DNA of 64,000 nucleotides from Desulfotruncus arcticus DSM 17038 (lineage in GTDB: Bacteria; Bacillota; Desulfotomaculia; Desulfotomaculales; Desulfallaceae): positions 111,541-175,540 of the forward strand of contig NZ_FOOX01000013.1 in assembly GCF_900113335.1 (NCBI RefSeq). Direction: 5' to 3'. Below the pieces are notes generated by a model. The model ran no database searches, was not told the origin of the DNA, and saw only the letters and a program-made list of their open reading frames with translations. Made by a program: the position numbers and the translations under genes. This document shows, piece after piece, positions 35,405-43,681 of the stretch. Position 1 is the first letter of the stretch. Each line of letters begins with the position of its first letter.

Positions 35405-36946
35405 ATGATCAGGAGACAGGCTTTTCTGCTGTCCATTATCGGTATTCCCATCGGCCTTGTAATCGGGTATTTGCTTGGTGTCGTCCTTCTGCCGCTGGTG
35501 GTGAGCGTGTCGGCTTACAGCGGGCAGGCAAGCGTTTCGGCAAGTCCATACATATTTCTGGGCGCCGCCGCCTTTTCTTTGATTACCGTAAGCTTAAGCT
35601 GCCACAGGCCGGGAAGAATCGCAGCCAAAGTCTCTCCCGTGGAGGCGGTGCGTTATACTGGGATCAATAGTAACCCGAAACGGGCGGCAAAAGAATCTGT
35701 AAACGGAGCAAAGCTGTATAAAATGGCTCTTGCCAACCTGGGGCGGGATAAAAAGAAAACAGTGATCGTCGTGATCTCCATGTCGCTGAGCCTGATTCTG
35801 CTCAATTCGGTGTATACAGTTTCAAACGGCTTTGACCTGGACAAATATTTAAACAAATTCGTTCAAACCGATTTCCTCATCGGAAACGCAAATTATTTTA
35901 ATGTTCTAAACGGTTTTCACTCGGAGGACGATGCCCTGAGCGAACGTTTTATTAACGTAGTATCGTCACAGGAGGGTTTTGAAGGCGGCGGCAGGCTTTA
36001 TTATAATCTGGGCAAAAGCATCATTCAATATACTGGTGATACCTCCGGGCTTTTAAATCCGTCGTTTGGCGAGAACCAGCACTTGCAGTTGTTCGGACTG
36101 GAGGATTTTCCGCTTTCCCAGTTGGATATCGTGGAAGGCAAGCTGGATCGTGACCAATTCAAAACAGGCCAATATATCATTGAGGGTCTGCCGGATGATG
36201 ATAACGGGAATATTCAATGGGACGAAGATCATTATGCCATCGGAGACAGGGTTACGATTACCACCGGGAGCGGTACGCATGAATATCAAGTTATGGCGAA
36301 GTGCAGGATGGGCTACGCAAACCATGTGCGGTACTGGGGGGATTTCGGCTTTTACCTGCCGGCATCGGAGTTCTGTTCGATTGTACCGTATGCCACGGTC
36401 ATGAGCTATCAGTTCAATGTGGACGACGCCCATACCTCCGCTATGGAGGAATTTGTAAAGAATTACACCGAAAATATCGAGCCTGCGATGGATTATGAAT
36501 CGAAGCAGTCTTATGCGGACGAATGTGGGAAACTGCAAAACATGCTGCTGACGGTGGGCGGTGCCCTCTGCGTAATCATAGGGCTTATCGGTATCCTGAA
36601 CTTCATCAATTCCATGCTCACGAGCATCATTGCGCGGCGGCAGGAATTCGCCATGCTGCAGAGTATCGGCATGACCGGTAAGCAACTGCATAAGCTTTTG
36701 ATTTATGAAGGTCTGTTCTACGCACTGGCTGCCATTGTATTATCTTTTGCCTTTGGCATACTGTTTTCCTTTATCATAATCAGGGGAGTTGTTGGCGGCT
36801 TGTGGTTTTTCAGTTATAAGTTCGTTATCGCGCCGCTGCTTATTTCCTATCCGGTACTTTTGACACTGTCCGCCGTCATACCATATGCGGCTTATCACGG
36901 GGTCAACAGGCAAAGCATTGTGGAGAGGCTTCGGGAAGCGGAGTAA
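35405..36946 (+). pseudogene. FtsX-type ABC transporter permease, N-terminally truncated
   Basis: A 513-residue frame starting inside a permease (MIRRQAFLLSIIGIPIGLVI). It has the end of a first FtsX domain (to about 75), a linker and a further helix (KKTVIVVISMSLSLILL), a large extracytoplasmic domain (about 140-380) and a complete second FtsX domain (about 390-505). Family proteins usually have 650-850 residues, so about 200-300 are missing at the N-terminus. The remaining frame is open and may still be translated, but without an ATPase it cannot work as a transporter by itself. Confidence 0.82.
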
Positions 36947-37307
36947 CATTGAACAAGTTGTCCTGCTATCTCCTGTATATACTAATTGTTATAAAGTGCC
37001 CAAATCTATTGGGCACTTTCCTTATTTGCCCGGAATATCTGCCGAGTTGAAGAGTGAAGAAAGACTGCCTTTTAGCGTAAAATGCTACCCTTTGCAAGCT
37101 GTTTTCCTTTTTGGGGATGATCTCGTCATATAAAAAATACCCTGCCTGGCTATTTAGCCCTGTTTTTATCCAGCGTACAATTTGTTCCCGGGACAATTTT
37201 CCCCGGCAACAGCAAATCCCAGCTCTACCAGCTCGTCTTCCGTAGGGGAAGGCTGTTAGTGCAAATAACAAAAACCCCCAAAATTGCGCAATAGATGGTG
37301 TAAGTCA
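36947..37307. other. Intergenic region after the permease remnant
   Basis: Holds an 11-bp perfect stem AAAGTGCCCAA/TTGGGCACTTT (36993-37003 and 37009-37019), likely ending the permease transcript although its T-tract is poor. The rest contains a minus-strand open stretch of about 100 codons (36966-37271) that matches no family I recognise and lacks a ribosome site. Confidence 0.4.
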
Positions 37308-37844
37308 CTAATCAAAGATTCCCATCCGTGCTTTCCTTTCTATGTCTGCCGCAAAACGGGGGGTTTCCGCGATGAAATGCTCTTGCAGCGGATCAGAACT
37401 ACTGGGCGAGGGTTCCTGAAGCATTGATAATAATTTCATATCTGCCGTCTCTGCCGTGAGGCTAGAGGTCAACATACACGATTGTGCGGACTCAGAAGTG
37501 AGCTTCAGTTCCCATGTAATCTTAAGCGGTGCCATGTAAACTTCATCTTCCCCCCCGGTCCATGCGACGGTAAAGGATACGGCTCGCACGTAATCACGGC
37601 GCGAGACGTCTTCAATAAAATTGTTCACAATAAAATCGCCACCGATTGTCTCGACACTTACTGATACACGATTACCATTTGGCAAACGGCCCTGTACCAT
37701 GCCGTTGTGACCGGAAGAACATGCTGCATATTCCTCATCCTTGAGTGTAAAGAACCAAGTCGCCAAGTCGATGGACTCCATCGGGAGATTAATTACAGCA
37801 TCTTGCGCCCCCTGCGCAATAGTCACCATCTGTTGAGCTTCCAT
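37308..37844 (-). CDS. Hypothetical protein downstream of an AraC regulator
   Basis: A 178-residue soluble acidic protein with a strong AAGGAGGTG site 10 bases before its ATG. Beta-rich middle (RVSVSVETIGGDFIVNNFIE, VSFTVAWTGG, PLKITWELKL) and a helical tail. No family was recognised and no catalytic motif is visible. It lies 88 bases behind the AraC gene in the same direction, so may be its target. Confidence 0.65.
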   Translation of the reverse strand: MEAQQMVTIAQGAQDAVINLPMESIDLATWFFTLKDEEYAACSSGHNGMVQGRLPNGNRVSVSVETIGGDFIVNNFIEDVSRRDYVRAVSFTVAWTGGEDEVYMAPLKITWELKLTSESAQSCMLTSSLTAETADMKLLSMLQEPSPSSSDPLQEHFIAETPRFAADIERKARMGIFD

Positions 37845-37932
37845 AAATTTAATGCACCTCCTTATTTTGCATTAAATTTAGTACATTTAACTCCATAAGT
37901 CTTTGGTTTTATCACCAGTAATTTTGCTGTGA

Positions 37933-38802
37933 TCATAAAATTCCCAAAATGAACTGCCGGTATTTGGATGGCGAAACACCCACTTTTCTTTTGAATACGG
38001 TTGTAAAATGACTAAGATTATTAAAACCGCAGGCATAACAGATTTCTGTAACCGTCCGTTGTTTTAGTCTCAACATTTCTTTGGCTCTTTGTATTTTGAT
38101 ATCCAACAAATAATCAAAGGGAGTTTTCCCGGTTTCTTGTTTAAAAGAGCGGATCAATTGGTTGGCACTTAGATTGGCTACCCTGGCCACATCGTGCAGA
38201 GAAAAGTCTTCTTTATAGCATTCCCACAGGAAATCGACAGCCTTGTGGATACTTTGGTTCTCTGTATACCGTCGACCGGTTACCGAAGGGAGATTACTTT
38301 TCACCTGACGCAAAAGGTTAATGGTGATGTTCAAACTCAGGCTTTGCAGTATAAAATCATGTCCAGCCTGACAGTTACGTGACTCCTCTATGAACATTCG
38401 GATTAGATTTTGCGTATTAGCATCCAATTCAATATTGGAATTTTCAAATAAAATGTTTCTTTGTCCATAAACTGAATTAGAGGTTTCATGCAAATATTCT
38501 TTATCTATGAATATAGCCAAAAAGCGCAGGTCCATGTTCCTATTAGCTGCCCGATGAATTTGTTCGGGATTAAAGGGAAAAAATTTATTTTGCTCTAAAA
38601 TAATAGTTTTTTTCTCTACCTGGAAGGGAAAAGATGTCGTTAATGGAACGAGAAACTGATAACCTCCGTGTACATGGGTGGATTCGAGATATATGTTAAC
38701 TTTGGGTATAAAAATAGCTATCTGATCACCGAAATATGCATTTACATCCTCCGGCGCGGGGAGTAACATCTCTCCCAATAGCTTTTTTAAGAATGGATCC
38801 AT
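37933..38802 (-). CDS. AraC-family transcriptional regulator with cupin-like N-terminus
   Basis: A 289-residue regulator. The N-terminal half looks like an AraC ligand-binding cupin (STHVHGGYQFLVPLTTSFPF, EQNKFFPFNPEQIHRA). The C-terminal part is the AraC HTH pair (FSLHDVARVANLSANQLIRS, ICYACGFNNLSHFTTVFKRK). The ATG at 38802 is chosen because AAGGAGG lies 9 bases upstream; a further upstream ATG at 38841 has no such site. It probably controls the gene at 37308-37844. Confidence 0.92.
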   Translation of the reverse strand: MDPFLKKLLGEMLLPAPEDVNAYFGDQIAIFIPKVNIYLESTHVHGGYQFLVPLTTSFPFQVEKKTIILEQNKFFPFNPEQIHRAANRNMDLRFLAIFIDKEYLHETSNSVYGQRNILFENSNIELDANTQNLIRMFIEESRNCQAGHDFILQSLSLNITINLLRQVKSNLPSVTGRRYTENQSIHKAVDFLWECYKEDFSLHDVARVANLSANQLIRSFKQETGKTPFDYLLDIKIQRAKEMLRLKQRTVTEICYACGFNNLSHFTTVFKRKVGVSPSKYRQFILGIL

Positions 38803-38905
38803 AAAGTTAGTCCTCCTTACTGTAAGCATAAAAACGAGCACACTTTTATATAAGGAGAAAATAGTAAATAGTGGTATAGTTATTCAGGTTTTCTCATTGA
38901 TTTAG

Positions 38906-38949
38906 GCAATAGTCCCTGCCCAAAAGTGCTTTTAGGCAGGGACTATTGC
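38906..38949. repeat. Perfect 15-bp inverted repeat at the edge of an IS66 scrap
   Basis: GCAATAGTCCCTGCC at 38906-38920 and its exact complement at 38935-38949 enclose 14 bases. It overlaps the end of the IS66-like reading frame at 38948. It contains the GTCCC/GGGAC words of the other dispersed palindromes. Confidence 0.65.
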
Positions 38950-39038
38950 TGCTGTTTCTTTAGCCAAACATAGAAATTATCCAGCACCGGCTTGCTTAAT
39001 TTCAACTTTTTTTCATACCGTTCAATGGTAAAGTTTTT
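38946..39038 (-). pseudogene. Remnant of an IS66-family transposase
   Basis: On the minus strand the bases from about 39038 to 38946 translate as FTIERYEKKLKLSKPVL then DNFYVWLKKQQQ and a stop. This is the pattern of an IS66 transposase segment (S-x-P-x-LD-x-F-x-x-WL). Only about 30 codons remain and neither IS end is visible. Confidence 0.45.
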
Positions 39039-39328
39039 TTATCATAGTTTAATTATACCAGAAAAGTTGCTTTTGGGCTCTAAAGGCCGAAAAACCTTAA
39101 ATATAGGTGTTATATTTTAGAACATAAGATAAAAGGCATTGCCGAAAGAATTGGCAAGGTGTACCAAACATGACACACTGCTGTCAGGTTTGCTGTGATA
39201 TTATTAACTAAAAAAGCAGGATGCTATCTCAATGATCAATAAATGCGGATCATATTGCAATGAATGCTAGAGAGCATGAAAACGGTGCTCCGGCACCCGG
39301 TGGGAAGAATCTGATTTACAAATGAGTG

Positions 39329-39943
39329 ATGAGTATGATTACTATTGAAAAGATGTTGTCTTATGAAATAAATAATCTGTCATGGTTAGCTGATTCACTT
39401 CACGCCGACGACATCGATCAGCTAATCAAATGGCTTGGCGAAAAAGATGACACTATCAGATACAGTTCGTTTTTACTTTTACAGGAAAGGTCGCGGGAGC
39501 ATAACGATGTTTATCCGTATTGGGATGTTTTTTTGAATAAATTGCACAGCTCCAATTCATACCAGCGCAGCATAGGTCTTATGCTAATGGCTGAAAATGC
39601 AAAGTGGGATAAAGAAGGCAGGTTTGATGAAGCCATTGATTTTCTCCTTTCGTTTTGCGATGATGAGAAGCCAATAACTGTTCGCCAATGCATCCAGAGT
39701 TTGTGCAAGGTGGTCCCCTATAAAAGGCACCTTTGTGCGAAGATTGCACACAAACTGGTGTCCATAGAAATAATGAAACGCAAAGAGACACAGAGAAAAA
39801 TACTGCTTTTGGATATTCTTAATGTATTGATTGCCATCAAAAAACAGGAGCCGGCTGATAAAATTGATATTTATATCAGTAATGCCATGACGGGTGAAAT
39901 TCTTGACAAAAAAGCAAAAAGGGAAATTTTAAAGCTTATGTAA
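39329..39943 (+). CDS. HEAT-repeat-like helical protein
   Basis: A protein of about 204 residues, entirely helical in pattern, with several HEAT-like units (DDIDQLIKWLGEKDDTIRYS, YQRSIGLMLMAENAKWD, ITVRQCIQSLCKVVP). HEAT repeats bind proteins or nucleic acids; no enzyme motif is present. Three starts lie within nine bases (GTG 39326, ATG 39329, ATG 39335). The TfoX-C and DUF3788 genes follow in the same direction, a grouping known from other clostridia. Function unknown. Confidence 0.7.
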   Translation: MSMITIEKMLSYEINNLSWLADSLHADDIDQLIKWLGEKDDTIRYSSFLLLQERSREHNDVYPYWDVFLNKLHSSNSYQRSIGLMLMAENAKWDKEGRFDEAIDFLLSFCDDEKPITVRQCIQSLCKVVPYKRHLCAKIAHKLVSIEIMKRKETQRKILLLDILNVLIAIKKQEPADKIDIYISNAMTGEILDKKAKREILKLM

Positions 39944-39956
39944 AGTGGGGATTGGT

Positions 39957-40211
39957 ATGTCTGATTTGGTTAGGCTGCCCAACATAGGCAAGACCATGGA
40001 AAAAAGGCTTGCCGCGGTGGAAATCAATGATGTTGAAACACTGATGAAAGTAGGGAGCAAAGAAGCTTTTATCAAACTGCGGTTATTTGAAGGAGACACC
40101 TGCTTTAGTTCTCTCTGTGGCCTTGAAGGCGCCATTCAGGGCATCAGGTGGCACAACTTGAGCAGGGCAACAAAAGAGGACTTGAAGAAATTCTTTGATT
40201 CATTCAAATGA
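39957..40211 (+). CDS. TfoX C-terminal domain protein
   Basis: An 84-residue stand-alone TfoX C-terminal domain (LVRLPNIGKTMEKRLAAVEI, GLEGAIQGIRWHNLS), a helix-hairpin-helix-like unit. Full TfoX proteins regulate competence, but clostridial C-domain-only forms are uncharacterised. The ATG at 39957 has GTGGGG at 6 bases. It starts 13 bases after the HEAT-like gene. Confidence 0.85.
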   Translation: MSDLVRLPNIGKTMEKRLAAVEINDVETLMKVGSKEAFIKLRLFEGDTCFSSLCGLEGAIQGIRWHNLSRATKEDLKKFFDSFK

Positions 40212-40279
40212 AAATGACAATGCCTCCGTCTCCTTGATACCCAAAGATAATCTTAATAAATGGTAAGGGAGATTATTAT

Positions 40280-40714
40280 ATGGATGAACGGGATCTGATT
40301 CTTGATGCCCGCCATGCGCCGGTATATGATGAAATAGCCGCCTACATAACTGAGCCCGCCCGGGGCCTGTGGCAGGAGATGAATGCATTTATCCGGCAAA
40401 GTTTTAAGGTCGTGCCCAAAATAACTTACAGCAAGTGCTCTGCCAAGCCTGGCTGGAACGTGAAGTACCAGAAATCAGGCAAGTCTTTGTGCACACTGTA
40501 CCCGGAGCTGGAGGGGTTTGTGGCCCTTGTGGTGGTTACCCTGGATATGGTCTCTCTAATTGAGGCCATGTCCAGCCGGCTGGATGCTTCTGTATTGGAG
40601 ACTATGAGGGAAGCCAGGCCTTTTAACGGCACACTGTGGCTGATGATACAGGTGTCTGATCGGGTTGTGCTTAATAGTGTCAGGGAGCTTATATTACTGA
40701 AAATGAAAAAATAG
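40280..40714 (+). CDS. DUF3788 family protein
   Basis: A 144-residue protein matching the DUF3788 pattern (LWQEMNAFIRQSF, KITYSKCSAKPGWNVKYQKSGKSLCTLYPE, FVALVVVTLD, ARPFNGTLWLMIQVSD). The family is widespread in clostridia and of unknown function. GGGAG precedes the ATG. Last gene of the HEAT/TfoX-C/DUF3788 group, followed by a terminator. Confidence 0.8.
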   Translation: MDERDLILDARHAPVYDEIAAYITEPARGLWQEMNAFIRQSFKVVPKITYSKCSAKPGWNVKYQKSGKSLCTLYPELEGFVALVVVTLDMVSLIEAMSSRLDASVLETMREARPFNGTLWLMIQVSDRVVLNSVRELILLKMKK

Positions 40715-40770
40715 GAAAATGGGTTTATAGCTTGGGGGCCGAACCATGAGGTTGAGGGAAATATTTAATA

Positions 40771-40806
40771 GTCTCCTGCGCAATCCGCGCCGGGAGGCTT
40801 TTTTTT
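40771..40806 (+). terminator. Terminator after the DUF3788 gene
   Basis: CTCCTGCGC pairs imperfectly with GCGCCGGGAG, followed by a run of eight T. Confidence 0.75.
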
Positions 40807-40905
40807 GCGGTATGGTCGTATACCCAAAAGTACTTGACAGCTTGTTACTGATTAAGCTTCTATGTTATTATCAGAAAAAATGGCATATTGTCAGAAGGTG
40901 ATAGA

Positions 40906-41412
40906 TTGCACCGGGTGGGCAAGCTGATGAATGACAATTTTTACAGGGAATGCCTGGAACGTAATGCCGCAGCGGAAATTAACCGGCTATTTTGCCGTCA
41001 TGACCTGCAGCACATGCTTGACGTGGCCCGTATAACTAATATGCTGGTGCTGGAGGATGCCCGCCGGAACATACCCGGCAAAGCCGCACTCACCAGGGAG
41101 ATTATTTATGCTGCCGGCTTGCTGCATGATTTAGCCCGTTGGTTGGAATATGAAACGGGAGAGGACCATGCCGCGGCAGGGGCGCGTTTAGCCGGGCCTG
41201 TGCTGGACAGGTCGGGGTTTGATGACCGGGAAAAGACTATTATTTTAACCGCCATTCGCGAGCACCGGGCCGGGGACGAAGAATCAATCAGTTTGCTTGG
41301 ACGTTATATGGCCAGGGCCGATGATCTCTCGCGCCCGTGTTATCACTGTAAAGCCAGGGCTGAGTGTTACAAGGTGGACCGCATGGAAACAGCAGGCAAA
41401 CTATTATATTAA
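40906..41412 (+). CDS. HD-domain phosphohydrolase
   Basis: A 168-residue HD protein: the metal ligands are seen in CRHDLQHMLDVAR and GLLHDLARWLEYETGEDH, with a later TAIREHR. It may cleave a nucleotide or folate precursor phosphate; the position just before folP suggests a link to folate synthesis, for example removing phosphate from dihydroneopterin triphosphate, but that is inference. The tail has a CYHCKARAEC cysteine cluster. The TTG at 40906 follows AGAAGGTGA by 5 bases. folP begins 22 bases later. Confidence 0.85.
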   Translation: MHRVGKLMNDNFYRECLERNAAAEINRLFCRHDLQHMLDVARITNMLVLEDARRNIPGKAALTREIIYAAGLLHDLARWLEYETGEDHAAAGARLAGPVLDRSGFDDREKTIILTAIREHRAGDEESISLLGRYMARADDLSRPCYHCKARAECYKVDRMETAGKLLY

Positions 41413-41434
41413 AGTAAACCAGGGGGGGCAAGCA

Positions 41435-42628
41435 GTGTCTTTTAATTTACATAACATAGTAATTTCCAACCGGGAAGAGGTATTGGAAGAATTTAAAAAA
41501 ATCGGGGTAGACGGGGGCGGGGCCGGGGTTATGGCTCCTAAAGCGTTTCATTATTTGTTTAAGGTGTATGATCTTACTCCCAAACAGGCCAACATTTTAA
41601 AACAAGAGATGCTGGGCAAGGGCGGTGACGCCGCTGTGGCCAGGGGGTGTGTGGATGCTTCCATAGAAAAGACCGACATTTTACTAATTGGCACTGAAAA
41701 GCAATTCCGGGCCGCTATTAAAAAGCTGCGCCTGCAGCCCTTCAGACTGGCACGGCTGGCTGAACAACTGGAAGAGACGTTGGTTAACCTCAGGGGGCGT
41801 AAGGTTCGCACGCTCGAATGCCGCGGTAAACACCTGGTACTGGGTGAGCGGACCCTGGTTATGGGGATTCTTAACGTGACACCCGATTCGTTTTCCGACG
41901 GTGGTAAGTTTAATAACCTTGAAAGCGCAGTTGAGCAGGCCAGGCGCATGGTGGATGAAGGAGCGGATATTATCGACCTCGGCGGTGAATCAACCCATCC
42001 GGGATATGAGCCGATCAGTGTGGATGAAGAGATCAGACGGATTACTCCTGTAATCAAAGTATTGGTTCAAGAGTTTGATGTTCCTATAAGTATTGATACC
42101 ACCAAGGCCGAAGTTGCGCGCGTTGCTCTGGAGGAGGGAGCCCATATTATCAATGATCAGTGGTCGCTCAGGGCGGATCCTCGGATGGCCGGTGTGGTAG
42201 CCGAATACGGGGCTCCTCTGGTGATGATGCACAACCAAAACGGTACGGATTACCATGACCTGATGGGCGATATGATCCGGTTTTTCCGGGAAAGCATGGA
42301 TATAGCGCTTAAAGCAGGGGTAGAACGTAATAACATTATTGTTGACCCGGGGATCGGCTTTGGTAAAACAGTGGAACAAAACATAGAGGCGATGCGGCGG
42401 CTTAAAGAATTGGATTGCCTGGGACTGCCGGTTTTATTGGGAACTTCACGCAAGTCGATGATCGGAAAAACATTGGATTTGCCGCCGGATCAGCGGGTTG
42501 AAGGAACCGGGGCCACTGTTGCCCTGGGTATAGCTGCCGGAGTGGACATTGTCAGGGTTCATGATGTCAAGGAAATGGTTCGGATATCCAGAATGACTGA
42601 TGCCATAGTGCGCCATGCGAGCCACTGA
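41435..42628 (+). CDS. folP: Dihydropteroate synthase with N-terminal extension
   Basis: Joins p-aminobenzoate to hydroxymethyl-dihydropterin pyrophosphate. The 397-residue product has the normal TIM-barrel enzyme from about residue 145 (MGILNVTPDSFSDGG, DLGGESTHPG, DPGIGFGKT, GTSRKS), plus an extra N-terminal domain of about 130 residues without recognised motifs, seen in related clostridial FolP proteins. The GTG at 41435 follows AGGGGGGG; a longer reading frame upstream overlaps the HD gene and is rejected. First of three folate genes in tight order. Confidence 0.94.
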   Translation: MSFNLHNIVISNREEVLEEFKKIGVDGGGAGVMAPKAFHYLFKVYDLTPKQANILKQEMLGKGGDAAVARGCVDASIEKTDILLIGTEKQFRAAIKKLRLQPFRLARLAEQLEETLVNLRGRKVRTLECRGKHLVLGERTLVMGILNVTPDSFSDGGKFNNLESAVEQARRMVDEGADIIDLGGESTHPGYEPISVDEEIRRITPVIKVLVQEFDVPISIDTTKAEVARVALEEGAHIINDQWSLRADPRMAGVVAEYGAPLVMMHNQNGTDYHDLMGDMIRFFRESMDIALKAGVERNNIIVDPGIGFGKTVEQNIEAMRRLKELDCLGLPVLLGTSRKSMIGKTLDLPPDQRVEGTGATVALGIAAGVDIVRVHDVKEMVRISRMTDAIVRHASH

Positions 42629-42642
42629 AATGGGGTATGATC

Positions 42643-43017
42643 ATGGATAAAATTATTATGAAAGAAATGTCCTTTTACGGGTATCACGGAGTGCTCCAAC
42701 AGGAGAGAGATTTGGGACAAACTTTCGTGGTGGATGTTGAGCTTGGCCTGGATTTGCGGGTGGCCGGGGAGAGCGATGATCCTGAAATGACTGTTAGCTA
42801 CGCCGACGTATATGAAGTTGTGCGGCGGGTGGTCACAGGCCGTCCCTGCAACCTGATTGAGGCGGTGGCAGAGAGAATTGCCGACCGGCTATTGGACGGG
42901 TTTTTGTTGCGCGAAGTGCTGGTACGGGTAAAAAAACCGGGAGCACCGGTACCGGGACATTTTGGCTATATGGGAGTGGAAATTAAAAGGTCAAGAGAGA
43001 CAATGGAGGAAAACTAA
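42643..43017 (+). CDS. folB: Dihydroneopterin aldolase
   Basis: Cleaves 7,8-dihydroneopterin to hydroxymethyl-dihydropterin and glycolaldehyde. A 124-residue protein with the family stretches MKEMSFYGYHGVLQQERDLG and TVSYADVYEVVRRVV, the Glu of NLIEAVAERIAD and the basic VRVKKPGAPVPG end. The ATG at 42643 (GGGGT 6 bases before) is preferred over the one at 42637. The last base of its stop codon overlaps the A of the folK ATG, so the two are translationally coupled. Confidence 0.95.
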   Translation: MDKIIMKEMSFYGYHGVLQQERDLGQTFVVDVELGLDLRVAGESDDPEMTVSYADVYEVVRRVVTGRPCNLIEAVAERIADRLLDGFLLREVLVRVKKPGAPVPGHFGYMGVEIKRSRETMEEN

Positions 43018-43514
43018 TGCCGGCGGAAGGAATTCGTTGTTTCATCGGGCTTGGTTCCAATATGGGAGATGCCGAAGCTAATATCAAGCAGGCGCTGAAG
43101 CTCTTGGCTAATACCGGGGGTATTTCTGTTGCGTCCCGGGCTCCTTTTTATCGCACTGCACCGGTGGGGTACACTGAGCAAGACTATTTTATCAATACCG
43201 TGGCCGCAATATATACAACTCTCTCCCCTAAAGCATTGTTGGAAAAATTGCAGGCAATAGAAAACAAACTTGGCAGAGTCAGATTGATACGCTGGGGTCC
43301 GCGCACAATAGATCTTGACCTATTGCTTTATGGCAATGAATTGATTCATGAGCCGGACCTGGAAGTCCCTCATCCCAGAATGCACCAGCGTGCTTTTGTG
43401 GTGGTGCCGCTGGCAGACATATGCCCTGATTTGGTTATCAACGGGGAAAAGGTTGACGAGCTGGCGCGGCGGCTGTCCGGTGAACAGGATATTTACGCTA
43501 TTGTGCCTGAATAA
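43017..43514 (+). CDS. folK: 2-amino-4-hydroxy-6-hydroxymethyldihydropteridine diphosphokinase
   Basis: Adds pyrophosphate to hydroxymethyl-dihydropterin to give the FolP substrate. The 165-residue product has all HPPK motifs: GLGSNMGDAEANI, ALLEKLQAIENKLGRVR, WGPRTIDLDLLLY and VPHPRMHQRAFVVVPL. One-base overlap with folB. Last gene of the HD-folP-folB-folK unit. Confidence 0.96.
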   Translation: MPAEGIRCFIGLGSNMGDAEANIKQALKLLANTGGISVASRAPFYRTAPVGYTEQDYFINTVAAIYTTLSPKALLEKLQAIENKLGRVRLIRWGPRTIDLDLLLYGNELIHEPDLEVPHPRMHQRAFVVVPLADICPDLVINGEKVDELARRLSGEQDIYAIVPE

Positions 43515-43542
43515 CATCTTAGCTAGTATTACTTTCACATTG

Positions 43543-43573
43543 AAACCGTAATCCATTATTTATGAAACGGTTT
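43543..43573. promoter_or_regulatory. Dyad upstream of the sigma-54 promoter of the transporter
   Basis: AAACCGT at 43543-43549 and ACGGTTT at 43567-43573 are inverted complements, with ATGAAACG in the right half. They lie 37-67 bases before the -24 element at 43610 and could be an activator site. Confidence 0.4.
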
Positions 43574-43608
43574 TCAAGAACAATGCTTAGAAAGCTTAAA
43601 AACCCAAT

Positions 43609-43624
43609 AGGCATTATTTTTGCA
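43609..43624 (+). promoter_or_regulatory. Sigma-54 (-24/-12) promoter of the transporter gene
   Basis: AGGCAT, five bases, TTGCA matches TGGCAYN5TTGCW in all but the first base, and the invariant GG and GC are exactly 10 bases apart. It lies 58 bases before the start codon. Confidence 0.7.
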
Positions 43625-43681
43625 ATATTTATTATATTTTATGGTATTACATTTAAGGTAAAGACTACAGAAAAAAGGTGA

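Larger units (their letters stand above)
38842..39325. other. Gene-poor region with decayed pieces
   Basis: Besides the IS66 scrap and its palindrome, this contains a TGACA/TGTCA dyad at 39171-39186 overlapping a 13-codon Cys-rich frame (39170-39211, MTHCCQVCCDIIN), and a second short frame at 39232-39270 (MINKCGSYCNEC, stop) that looks like the start of a DUF3795-type protein. No intact gene was seen. Confidence 0.45.

Noticed and set aside
36053..36691. 212-codon minus-strand frame inside the permease remnant
   Set aside because: Low-complexity shadow frame without start signal; the + strand has clear FtsX domain homology.
36966..37271. 101-codon minus-strand frame after the permease
   Set aside because: No ribosome site and no family recognised; could be another decayed fragment, but this cannot be supported.
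41297..41434. N-terminal extension of FolP overlapping the HD gene
   Set aside because: The frame is open, but it lies in the shifted frame of the HD coding region. The GTG at 41435 has a clear AGGGGGGG ribosome site.
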